Source: Deltaproteobacteria bacterium (GTDB lineage: Bacteria; Desulfobacterota; Desulfobacteria; Desulfobacterales; UBA11574). From it: a stretch of 6,339 bases of DNA. Where the stretch lies: the NCBI GenBank assembly GCA_019313505.1, contig JAFDBA010000135.1:1-6339 (forward strand), written 5' to 3'. This document shows, one piece after another, positions 1 through 5,796 of the stretch (its first letter is position 1; each line of letters starts with the position of its first letter). The translations under genes and the position numbers were made by a program. Under the pieces are notes generated by a model, which saw nothing but the letters and a program-made list of their open reading frames with translations, searched no databases and was not told the origin of the DNA.

Positions 1-104
1 GGGAAGATGATGAAAAGCAAAGTTTTGACTCTGATTCGGCACTTTCCAATGCCCCTGAAAAAGAGGATGGAAATTTTATCGTTCCAAAAGTGATTAACTC
101 GTAA
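1..104 (+). CDS. gatC: GatC C-terminal fragment (Asp/Glu-tRNA amidotransferase subunit C)
   Basis: The left edge carries the last 33 codons of an open frame (from base 3) ending at TAA 102-104. The tail reads ALSNAPEKEDGNFIVPKVI, which is the usual GatC ending: a short acidic stretch, then NAP, E-DG, F-VPKVI. GatC is the small subunit of the GatCAB amidotransferase, which converts Glu-tRNA(Gln) and/or Asp-tRNA(Asn) to the cognate amide. It acts as a belt stabilising GatA against GatB. The gene lies 15 bases upstream of gatA in the same direction, as in many bacterial gatCA operons, and co-transcription is likely. The N-terminal part is outside the window. Confidence 0.9.
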   Translation, partial: EDDEKQSFDSDSALSNAPEKEDGNFIVPKVINS

Positions 105-119
105 AAAGGAACAAAAAGT

Positions 120-1580
120 ATGAATCTTCATGAACTTACCATAAAAAAAGCCCACATGCTGTTAAAGGAAAAAGAAATATCTTCCCAAGAACTAACCCGG
201 GCGGTTCTCGATCGTATCGACGCTGTAGAGGAAAAGGTGGGTGCATATATTTCTGTGGCCGGTGAAACGGCCATGGCCCAGGCTGAGATTGCCGATAAAG
301 AAATCTCCCAGGGCAATATTTTACCATTGACAGGTATTCCCATAGCTATCAAAGATCTTATGTGCACAAAGGGTCTGCGGACTACCTGTGCTTCCAGGAT
401 TCTCGAAAATTTCGTGCCGCCCTACGATGCTACCGTGGTAAAAAAGCTGAAAACACAAGGTGCTGTGATTGTCGGCAAGGCCAATATGGATGAATTTGCA
501 ATGGGGTCATCCACAGAGCACTCCGGCTTCAAACCGACCCATAATCCCTGGGACTTGGCCCGTATCCCCGGCGGTTCAAGCGGGGGCTCCGCAGCGGCGG
601 TGACAGCGGACATGTGCATAGGATCACTGGGGTCGGATACCGGCGGATCTATCCGCCAACCCGCGTCCCACTGCGGCGTTGTCGGGATGAAACCAACATA
701 TGGGAGAGTTTCCCGATTCGGCCTGGTCGCATTTGCTTCCTCTTTAGATCAGATCGGTCCGCTGACCAAGGATGTCACCGATTGCGCCATGTTAATGAAT
801 GTTATTTCCGGATACGATCCCGCCGATTCTACATCAGTGCCTGAAGATGTGCCTGATTATACGGTTTTTCTTAAACATGGTTTAAAGGGAATGGTTATCG
901 GCATCCCAAAGGAATACAGTGCCGCCAAAGGTCTGGATCCCGATGTTTCCTATGCGGTCAAATGTGCTATTGAAAATATTCAAGGAATGGGAGCCGAGTG
1001 CGTTGAAGTATCTCTGCCTCACACGGAACATGCGGTGGCCGCCTACTACGTGATTGCACCTTCAGAGGCCAGTTCCAACCTTGCCCGGTACGACGGGGTT
1101 AAGTATGGTTACAGAGACAAGAATAAAAAAAGTCTCATGGAAATGTATAAAAACACTCGGTCAAAAGGGTTCGGTCCGGAAGTTCAGCGGCGCATAATTC
1201 TGGGCACATATTCCCTTTCCTCAGGATATTATGATGCATATTACCGTAAGGCCTCCCAGGTTCGAACGTTGATCATAGAAGATTTCAAAAAGGCATTTGA
1301 AAACTGTGATGTGATCCTTTCGCCGGTAGCGCCCACCCCGGCCTTTAAGATAGGGAAATTGGTTGATGATCCGTTGACCATGTATTTATCCGATATCTTT
1401 ACCCTTTCAGCAAACCTTGCTGGAATACCCGGCATGTCCGTTCCATGCGGATTTTCATCAGAGGGCCTTCCAATCGGACTCCAGATAATGGCAAAACATT
1501 TTGAGGAAGGAAAACTTATTAAAACAGCATACAATTTCGAGCAAAACACAGATTTTCACAAGAAAAAGCCAGGCCTGTAA
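120..1580 (+). CDS. gatA: Asp-tRNA(Asn)/Glu-tRNA(Gln) amidotransferase subunit A
   Basis: A complete 486-residue protein of the amidase-signature family, the normal length for GatA. GatA is the glutaminase subunit: it releases ammonia from glutamine and passes it through a channel to GatB, which amidates the mischarged tRNA. The Ser-cisSer-Lys triad is visible: Lys78 in IAIKD, Ser153 in the glycine/serine-rich loop GGSSGGSAAA, and Ser177 in GSDTGGSIRQPA. The 75- and 99-residue spacing equals that known for GatA. MKPTYGRVSRFGLVAFASSLDQIGP (189-213) is also typical. The ATG at 120 follows an AAGGA (106-110) at good distance, and MNLHELTI is a usual GatA start. It sits just after gatC. No gatB is seen downstream, so gatB must be upstream or elsewhere. 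No terminator is evident after the stop. Confidence 0.97.
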   Translation: MNLHELTIKKAHMLLKEKEISSQELTRAVLDRIDAVEEKVGAYISVAGETAMAQAEIADKEISQGNILPLTGIPIAIKDLMCTKGLRTTCASRILENFVPPYDATVVKKLKTQGAVIVGKANMDEFAMGSSTEHSGFKPTHNPWDLARIPGGSSGGSAAAVTADMCIGSLGSDTGGSIRQPASHCGVVGMKPTYGRVSRFGLVAFASSLDQIGPLTKDVTDCAMLMNVISGYDPADSTSVPEDVPDYTVFLKHGLKGMVIGIPKEYSAAKGLDPDVSYAVKCAIENIQGMGAECVEVSLPHTEHAVAAYYVIAPSEASSNLARYDGVKYGYRDKNKKSLMEMYKNTRSKGFGPEVQRRIILGTYSLSSGYYDAYYRKASQVRTLIIEDFKKAFENCDVILSPVAPTPAFKIGKLVDDPLTMYLSDIFTLSANLAGIPGMSVPCGFSSEGLPIGLQIMAKHFEEGKLIKTAYNFEQNTDFHKKKPGL

Positions 1581-1591
1581 AAGATGATTAA

Positions 1592-1619
1592 ACCACGAAG
1601 AACACGAAGGAGCACGAAG
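1592..1619 (+). repeat. Left CACGAAG array of the GxxExxY cassette
   Basis: Three CACGAAG units follow one another: CCACGAAG, AA, CACGAAG, GAG, CACGAAG. The first 18 bases (1592-1609) are the exact reverse complement of 2005-2022 on the other side of the GxxExxY gene. The second spacer is GAG here but AA in the right-hand array; this change creates AAGGAG (1607-1612), the ribosome binding site for the TTG at 1621. Read in the frame of the downstream gene, the array gives NHEEHEGARR, closed upstream by a TGA at 1585. Confidence 0.9.
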
Positions 1620-1620
1620 A

Positions 1621-1992
1621 TTGGAATTTGATGAATTGTCAAATAAAGTTATTGGGTGTGCAATTGAGGTGCATCGCGATTTAGGACCCGGATTGCTTGA
1701 ATCAACCTATGAACAGTGTCTTGCCCATGAGTTGAAAATTGAAGGCATGCCATTCAAGTTACAATACCCTCTTCCTGTTGAATACAAAGGTATAAAGCTT
1801 GATTGTGGTTATCGGATTGATCTACTTGTTGCTAATATCTTAATTGTCGAGTTGAAAAGTGTAGAAAATGTGTTACCAATCCATCAAGCTCAACTGCTAA
1901 CATATATGAAATTGTCAGGTATAAAAATCGGATTATTGATGAATTTTAACGTTAAATATATGAAGGACGGAATTAAGCGAATGGTTTTATAA
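1621..1992 (+). CDS. GxxExxY family protein (PD-(D/E)XK nuclease-like fold)
   Basis: A 123-residue protein, about the usual length of the GxxExxY family (Pfam PDDEXK_3 type). The signature is seen as Gly24-Leu-Leu-Glu27-Ser-Thr-Tyr30, preceded by VIGCAIEVHRDLGPG. A nuclease-like core follows: Asp67 in YRIDLLV, Glu77-Leu-Lys79 in LIVELKS, then Gln89 and a Tyr95-containing helix, and the ending NFN-KDGIKRMVL. The fold suggests a DNA endonuclease-type active site, but I know of no firmly established role. No ATG is available in frame. The start is TTG 1621, 8 bases after AAGGAG (1607-1612), and MEFDELSNKVIG is the usual family N-terminus. The gene is tightly enclosed by inverted repeat arrays: the Shine-Dalgarno lies in the left one, and the stop codon is one base before the right one. 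It separates gatA from the small gene at 2063 and may be an inserted cassette. Confidence 0.9.
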   Translation: MEFDELSNKVIGCAIEVHRDLGPGLLESTYEQCLAHELKIEGMPFKLQYPLPVEYKGIKLDCGYRIDLLVANILIVELKSVENVLPIHQAQLLTYMKLSGIKIGLLMNFNVKYMKDGIKRMVL

Positions 1993-1993
1993 A

Positions 1994-2022
1994 TTCTTCG
2001 TGTTCTTCGTGTTCTTCGTGGT
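1994..2022 (-). repeat. Right CACGAAG array of the GxxExxY cassette (inverted)
   Basis: On the minus strand this reads CCACGAAG, AA, CACGAAG, AA, CACGAAG, AA: three regular 9-base units, inverted relative to the array at 1592-1619. The outer 18 bases match perfectly as an inverted repeat. The array begins one base after the GxxExxY stop codon and is followed by an A-rich tract. The two arrays could pair in RNA or single-stranded DNA, enclosing the whole gene in the loop. Confidence 0.9.
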
Positions 2023-2062
2023 AAAAAAAACATATTGATTAACTATTCGAGGAGATTCAGTC

Positions 2063-2242
2063 ATGAGTATTCAACCAAAAGGAGAAGATTTGAGGAAAGC
2101 CGTCAAGTGGGTTTCCGAAGAACGAAAGTACAATCAGGAAAAGGAATTAAAGGCGCTCATCGAAGAGGCATGCCTGAAATTCAACCTGTCGCCCATGGAC
2201 GCGGATTTTTTACTCCGCACCCTGCTTGAACAGGAGAAGTAA
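2063..2242 (+). CDS. Conserved-looking small helical protein, 59 aa, function unknown
   Basis: ATG at 2063 follows AGGAG (2050-2054) with an ideal 8-base spacer, and the frame closes at TAA 2240-2242. The 59-residue product is charged and mostly helical in character: RKAVKWVSEERKYNQEKELK (11-30), then ALIEEACLKFNLSPMDADFL (31-50), ending LRTLLEQEK. The pattern 'KAVKWVSEER, EA-KFNLSP-DA-FL' reminds me of small hypothetical proteins in deltaproteobacterial genomes, but I cannot confirm that here. It has no signal peptide, membrane span or metal motif. The competing frame starting at 2035 gives an Arg-rich, low-quality product and has no such start signal, so I take this frame as the real gene. 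It lies between gatA and mutL and is possibly part of the ancestral gatCA transcription unit. Confidence 0.8.
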   Translation: MSIQPKGEDLRKAVKWVSEERKYNQEKELKALIEEACLKFNLSPMDADFLLRTLLEQEK

Positions 2243-2244
2243 AA

Positions 2245-2277
2245 AAGTGCCTAAAGTGATCTAAAGTGCCTAAAGTT
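2245..2277 (+). repeat. Left CTAAAGTGNN direct-repeat array
   Basis: A short array of about four units: AAGTGC, CTAAAGTGAT, CTAAAGTGC, CTAAAGTT. It starts three bases after the stop of the 59-residue gene. The same core occurs in inverted orientation at 2316-2357, separated by about 38 bases without repeat character, so a branched hairpin is possible. Its role is unknown. It could act as a weak transcription terminator or be a dispersed extragenic repeat. Confidence 0.75.
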
Positions 2278-2315
2278 AAGGATGTTAGCCATTTTAAATA
2301 GACGGCATTCATTAA

Positions 2316-2357
2316 TTTTAGTTCACTTTAGCTCACTTCAAACTTTAGCTCACTTTG
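2316..2357 (-). repeat. Right CTAAAGTGNN array (inverted)
   Basis: On the minus strand this reads CAAAGTGAG, CTAAAGTTTG, AAGTGAG, CTAAAGTGAA, CTAAAA: about five degenerate units with the core TAAAGTG. It is the inverted partner of the array at 2245-2277. Together they span 2245-2357 of the gap between the small gene and mutL. The sequence between them and the AT-rich stretch after them contain no convincing gene. Confidence 0.75.
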
Positions 2358-2373
2358 ACTTAGAAAATATAAT
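2344..2373 (+). promoter_or_regulatory. Possible mutL promoter (TATAAT with weak -35)
   Basis: A perfect TATAAT is at 2368-2373 in an AT-rich stretch, 59 bases before the mutL start. The only -35 candidate at acceptable distance is TTTAGC at 2344-2349 (18-base spacer), which is poor and lies within the inverted array. A better TTGACT at 2355-2360 is only 7 bases from TATAAT and cannot pair with it. This is a suggestion from sequence only. Confidence 0.3.
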
Positions 2374-2380
2374 ATCTTAT

Positions 2381-2404
2381 TCGATATCAACAAAAAAATA
2401 TCGA
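2381..2404. repeat. Small inverted repeat TCGATAT / ATATCGA upstream of mutL
   Basis: TCGATAT (2381-2387) and ATATCGA (2398-2404) form a perfect 7-bp inverted repeat around a 10-base A-rich spacer, 28 bases before the mutL start. It lies downstream of the TATAAT candidate, where an operator or leader hairpin could sit. It is AT-rich and short, so chance is quite possible. Confidence 0.35.
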
Positions 2405-2432
2405 TATGACTCCAATAAGCGCCTAAAAAAAC

Positions 2433-4310
2433 ATGTCCAAAATAAAAATACTTCCTGAGATTTTATCCAACAAAATCGCTGCGGGCGAAGTTGTCGAGCG
2501 CCCTTCTTCCGTTGTCAAGGAGCTTGTGGAAAATGCACTGGATGCAGACAGCACAAGGATTATCATAGAAGTGGAAAAAGGCGGGCGTTCTCTGATCCGG
2601 GTTTCCGACAACGGCAGTGGAATGAACCGCGATGATGCCTTACTGGCGCCGGAACGATACGCAACCAGCAAAATTCACAAAGACGAGGACCTGTTTGCCA
2701 TCAACACGCTTGGTTTCAGGGGTGAGGCCCTGCCAAGCATTGCCGCGGTTTCCAAATTTTGTCTGATAACCAGAGACCGGAGATCCCAATCAGGAACAGA
2801 AGTTGTTGTTGAAGGCGGTACAATAAAAAAGGTTTCCCAAATCGGAGCTCCCTTGGGAACCATGGTAACCGTCAGGCAGCTTTTCTTTAACATGCCTGCC
2901 CGGCGAAAGTTTTTAAAAACCGTGAACACGGAGATGGGGCATATCGCAGATACGGTTTCAAGCATGGCGCTGGGACGGCCTGATATTCAGTTCAGGCTGA
3001 TTCACAACGGCAAAATTATTAAAAACTGGTCAGCCACGGGCGATGATGTGGGCAGGGTCATGGATGTTCTCGGCAAAGACATCAAAGATAATCTTAACAA
3101 AATAGAATTTACATCCGATTTTCTTACCGTTCAAGGCTGGATCTCTTCTCCCCGGATCACGCGCAGCACATCCCGGGGAATATACCTATATGTAAACCAC
3201 AGGTTTGTCCGGAACCGGGTTGTCCAACATGCCCTTTTCCAAGGGTATGGCTCAAGATTGATGAAGGGGCAGTTTCCGGTGGCGGTACTTTTTATCAATG
3301 TTCCTTTTGACCGGGTGGATGTTAATGTCCATCCAACAAAACACGAGGTAAAGTTTGCCCGGCAGAAAAAAATTCATGACGCGGTTACCGGGATTGTGGC
3401 AGAAAGGTTGGGTCTTGCGGATCAACCGGAATGGGCTGCTCCGGGAGTGCAAGAAAGTCGGTCGCCCACAGAACAGCAAGGCATTTCAGAGCAGGCCGCT
3501 GATTTTGGAATATCCGAAAAACAAACCCAAGCCCCGTATCCGGTATCCAGCATCCAGCATCCAGCATCCAGCAACCGGCATCCAGTTCCCAGCATCCAGC
3601 ATCCAGCATCCAGCATCCAGTATCCAGCATCCAGTATCCAGCATCCAGCATCCAGTACCCAGTACCCAGCATCCAGCATCCAGCATCCAGCATCCAGCAC
3701 ACAAACAACTCTCTGGACAAGAAAACGGTTCGGCGATTTAAGGGTGATCGGTCAGTTTCATGATACGTATATCCTCTGTGAGTCAGCCGACGGTCTTGTG
3801 CTAATCGACCAGCACGCGGCCCATGAACGGATCATTTTTGAGCAGCTTAAAAACCGATCACTTGCTTTACAAAAATCATCCCAGAAACTTCTTATCCCTG
3901 AAACCATTGACCTTGGATACAGGGAAGCAAAAATTCTTGAAGAACTGTTGCCGGATCTCAATGAACTGGGGCTGGAAATAGAGCCCTTTGGCGGAAATAC
4001 GTTTGTGGTAAAATCGGTGCCGACTCTGCTTGAAAACAAAGAGGTTAAACCCCTTGTTATGGAGATCGTTGAAAAGATGGCACAAACAGGTTTTACACCC
4101 GGCCTGGAAAAAGCAATCGACCAGTGCCTGATACTCATGGCCTGCCACGGGGCCATCCGGGCCAACCAGAAGCTTTCGGACGAGCAGATTAAGGGTCTTT
4201 TGGATCAGTTAGATCAATGTGATCAACCTTCCAACTGCCCCCACGGACGGCCCACCTGGATCAGCTGGAGCATAAAGGATCTTGAAAAATCATTTAAAAG
4301 AATTGTCTGA
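2433..4310 (+). CDS. mutL: DNA mismatch repair protein MutL, endonuclease type, with repeat-filled linker
   Basis: A complete 625-residue MutL. The N-terminal GHKL ATPase is intact: ELVENALDA (30-38) with the ATP-hydrolysis Glu33 and Mg-binding Asn34, DNGSGM (59-64), TLGFRGEALPSIAAV (92-106), then a transducer domain to about 328 including VNVHPTKHEVKF (298-308). The linker (about 329-428) contains a low-complexity HPASSIQ repeat (about 369-422) encoded by a 7-base tandem array. The C-terminal domain begins near RVIGQF (437) and has the metal-binding endonuclease motif DQHAAHERIIFE (459-470), ACHGAIRA (570-577) and CPHGRP (602-607). This marks a nicking MutL of the kind found in organisms without MutH. 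It couples MutS mismatch recognition to strand incision. The start MSKIKILPEILSNKIAAGEV is canonical, but no good Shine-Dalgarno precedes it (CCTAAAAAAAC). It converges with the FadL-like gene. Gain or loss of single repeat units would truncate the protein before the endonuclease domain. Confidence 0.97.
   Translation: MSKIKILPEILSNKIAAGEVVERPSSVVKELVENALDADSTRIIIEVEKGGRSLIRVSDNGSGMNRDDALLAPERYATSKIHKDEDLFAINTLGFRGEALPSIAAVSKFCLITRDRRSQSGTEVVVEGGTIKKVSQIGAPLGTMVTVRQLFFNMPARRKFLKTVNTEMGHIADTVSSMALGRPDIQFRLIHNGKIIKNWSATGDDVGRVMDVLGKDIKDNLNKIEFTSDFLTVQGWISSPRITRSTSRGIYLYVNHRFVRNRVVQHALFQGYGSRLMKGQFPVAVLFINVPFDRVDVNVHPTKHEVKFARQKKIHDAVTGIVAERLGLADQPEWAAPGVQESRSPTEQQGISEQAADFGISEKQTQAPYPVSSIQHPASSNRHPVPSIQHPASSIQYPASSIQHPASSTQYPASSIQHPASSTQTTLWTRKRFGDLRVIGQFHDTYILCESADGLVLIDQHAAHERIIFEQLKNRSLALQKSSQKLLIPETIDLGYREAKILEELLPDLNELGLEIEPFGGNTFVVKSVPTLLENKEVKPLVMEIVEKMAQTGFTPGLEKAIDQCLILMACHGAIRANQKLSDEQIKGLLDQLDQCDQPSNCPHGRPTWISWSIKDLEKSFKRIV
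3538..3698 (+). repeat. Heptanucleotide tandem array (ATCCAGC)23 inside mutL
   Basis: Twenty-three consecutive 7-base units in unbroken register cover 161 bases. Fourteen are exactly ATCCAGC and four are ATCCAGT. The others are ATCCGGT (first), AACCGGC, TCCCAGC, ACCCAGT and ACCCAGC. Because three units equal seven codons, the array encodes a heptapeptide repeat (HPASSIQ and variants), and any reading frame gives the same peptide in rotation. It contains no stop in any plus-strand frame. The longest identical runs are four units (3545-3572 and 3671-3698). It fills the part of MutL that is normally a disordered linker. Confidence 0.97.
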
Positions 4311-4319
4311 AAAAGAAAA

Positions 4320-4338
4320 ATACCATTTTAAATGGTAT
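4320..4338. terminator. Bidirectional terminator between mutL and the FadL-like gene
   Basis: ATACCATTTTAAATGGTAT is a perfect 9-1-9 palindrome, realistically a 7-8 bp stem with a small loop. On the minus strand it is followed by TTTTCTTTTTC, a good U-tract for the gene ending at 4361. On the plus strand it is followed by GGTTTTAA, a weaker tract for mutL. Its position in the 50-base gap between two convergent genes fits a shared factor-independent terminator, although the stem is AT-rich. Confidence 0.7.
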
Positions 4339-4360
4339 GGTTTTAAGGGGTTATTTTGAC

Positions 4361-5614
4361 TTAAAAGAACTTATACTGGATTCCCGCTGCTATGTCTATT
4401 ACAGGATCTTTTTCGTATTTTATCCCGGAGTCTGTTGTTTTATCGTTATAGAATACTTGGAGTATTCCAAAGTTTAATTCCAAATCGGGGGTCGGTTTAT
4501 AAGCAAACCCACCGGCAATGGTACCGCCATCCAGTTCAGGGGTTTCTATTTTCATGTTTTCCGGTTCTATTCCCACCCAGGTATACATGTATCCAACACT
4601 GGCCTTCCATTTAGAATTAAATGTATATTCGAAGGCGATGCCAAGGTCATTGCCATTATCTTTCCTGCTCTCATCATTCAATGTTACCGGATTATCATCC
4701 CAATTTACATCATTGTTGAGGTACCAGGTAAAATTTGCATCCACTTTAATTTTTGGATTAATTTTATAGGAAACGCCCAAACCCAGCAAGGGCGGCATGT
4801 CTCTGTTCCTTTCAGAACCATCTACAAGGCCGGGCAGACCTCCGGGTACTGTATCTGTCTTTACATCAGTTTTCAGATCAATGCTTGTTTTGGTCTCGTA
4901 TCTGAGACCGATGTTGAGTTTGTCCGTTGGCGCAATATTAACCCCGATAATGCCTCCCCAGCCATCACCCGTTTCTTCATAGTCTACGCGATATGTCGTA
5001 TCAAAAACACCGGGTGCGGCACCCACACCAAGTGTAGCATGACCTTTAAATTCTCTGCCTGCGTCAACATATCTTGCCCCTAAAGACACGGATACCATGT
5101 CATTAATTTCGTATGCCCCGCCCAGAGTGTATCCAATAAAGTAAGATTCTCCTTTAAGACGATGATCTATAAGGGTATCGAAAGGACTTACAGCCATTAT
5201 CCCTCGAGCAAGGCCGAAGGTTGTTGCATCGCCATCTTTAAAATCTACTTGCCCTCCGGCCACAACCACGGCGACTGCTCCATAGGCCGCCCACTTGTCC
5301 TTTTTGTAAAGGGTAAACAGACTGGGTATAAAATCAGGCTCATCCGTTTCGTATTCTATTCCCGCAACCGCATTCGAGTATTCTTTGAGCACATACTGGC
5401 CGTCTAATTTTAAATAAAGACCGTCTTCCATCTTCATTACGCCGGCAGGGTTATAGACCACGGCATCCGCAGAGTCGGTGGCCGCGTTTCGATTCAGCGT
5501 ACGAATATACTCAGCACTCCAGTTGTGCTTATTTTCGATGCCACCGGCAAAAAGAAGAGAACCACTAAAAACAATCAGACCTGCAACACACAGAGAAACC
5601 AAAAGCTTTTTCAT
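4361..5614 (-). CDS. FadL/OmpP1-like outer-membrane protein
   Basis: A 417-residue outer-membrane beta-barrel. The start is the ATG at 5614-5612, 6 bases after AGGAGGA (5627-5621). The frame is open upstream to 5722, but that extension runs through a palindromic repeat and lacks a start signal. Residues 1-23 form a Sec signal peptide (MKKLL, hydrophobic VAGLIVFSGSLLFA), with likely cleavage near LFA-GG. NAATDSADAVVYNPAGVMKM (43-62) contains the NPAG motif typical of the FadL/OmpP1/TodX family. The remainder alternates amphipathic strands and loops, and the protein ends in Phe (QYKFF), as expected for BAM-dependent insertion. Family members take up long-chain fatty acids or aromatic hydrocarbons; the substrate cannot be told here. 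No fatty-acid genes are adjacent, so it appears monocistronic, with a terminator at 4320-4338. A MITE-like element lies directly upstream and may affect expression. Confidence 0.85.
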   Translation of the reverse strand: MKKLLVSLCVAGLIVFSGSLLFAGGIENKHNWSAEYIRTLNRNAATDSADAVVYNPAGVMKMEDGLYLKLDGQYVLKEYSNAVAGIEYETDEPDFIPSLFTLYKKDKWAAYGAVAVVVAGGQVDFKDGDATTFGLARGIMAVSPFDTLIDHRLKGESYFIGYTLGGAYEINDMVSVSLGARYVDAGREFKGHATLGVGAAPGVFDTTYRVDYEETGDGWGGIIGVNIAPTDKLNIGLRYETKTSIDLKTDVKTDTVPGGLPGLVDGSERNRDMPPLLGLGVSYKINPKIKVDANFTWYLNNDVNWDDNPVTLNDESRKDNGNDLGIAFEYTFNSKWKASVGYMYTWVGIEPENMKIETPELDGGTIAGGFAYKPTPDLELNFGILQVFYNDKTTDSGIKYEKDPVIDIAAGIQYKFF

Positions 5615-5620
5615 AGAATA

Positions 5621-5627
5621 TCCTCCT
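5621..5627 (-). promoter_or_regulatory. Strong ribosome binding site fixing the FadL-like start
   Basis: On the minus strand AGGAGGA precedes ATG 5614 by 6 bases. It decides for the start giving MKKLL and a signal peptide over the upstream ATG of the same frame at 5722, which lies inside the palindromic repeat. Confidence 0.85.
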
Positions 5628-5645
5628 GCAAACAATTTTAAAATT

Positions 5646-5770
5646 GACGGTTTCGTAAAAAATCCAACTTCTGCGTTGTGCTGCATTTCGTAATCATTCA
5701 ACGTACGAAAAGTACGCCTCATAATTACAAAATTTGCACGCCTTGAATTTGAACTTTTTACGAAACCGTC
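5646..5770. mobile_element. MITE-like palindromic element, 125 bp
   Basis: Perfect 16-bp terminal inverted repeats, GACGGTTTCGTAAAAA (5646-5661) and its reverse complement (5755-5770), bound a stretch that is itself an imperfect palindrome centred on CGTAC-GAAAA-GTACG (5702-5716). Segments such as TTTCGTAAT and its partner ATTACAAAA also pair. There is no coding capacity, as expected of a non-autonomous element or large extragenic palindrome. Its left end resembles the sequence at 5797-5821 at the edge of the neighbouring insertion sequence. AAATT occurs just outside the left end (5641-5645) and one base outside the right end (5772-5776). This could be a degenerate target duplication but is too AT-rich to trust. 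CAATTTTAAAATTG (5633-5646) at the left border is also palindromic. Confidence 0.7.
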
Positions 5771-5796
5771 TAAATTGAACTTTATACGAGTTCATC

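Noticed and set aside
1585..2042. TGATTAA on both sides of the GxxExxY cassette (1585-1591 and 2036-2042) as a target duplication.
   Set aside because: The left copy abuts the array, but the right one is 13 bases away from its end. The word is AT-rich, so coincidence is likely.
2035..2229. A 64-residue plus-strand frame over the small gene.
   Set aside because: Its product is Arg-rich and featureless, and it lacks a start signal. The frame starting at 2063 has an ideal ribosome binding site and a plausible protein.
3538..3698. CRISPR array.
   Set aside because: The 7-base units are directly adjacent with no spacers, so this is a simple tandem repeat.
3385..3741. Several overlapping open frames on both strands across the mutL linker, with products rich in MLDAGCW or SSIQHPA.
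   Set aside because: They arise because a 7-base repeat without stops is open in every frame. The mutL frame alone connects two conserved domains.
5615..5722. N-terminal extension of the FadL-like protein to the ATG at 5722.
   Set aside because: The extension is translated palindromic repeat, would bury the signal peptide 36 residues in, and lacks a ribosome binding site. The internal start has a strong one.
5777..5793. GAACT/AGTTC inverted repeat between the MITE and the IS end.
   Set aside because: Only 5 bp of stem with a 7-base loop and no supporting context.
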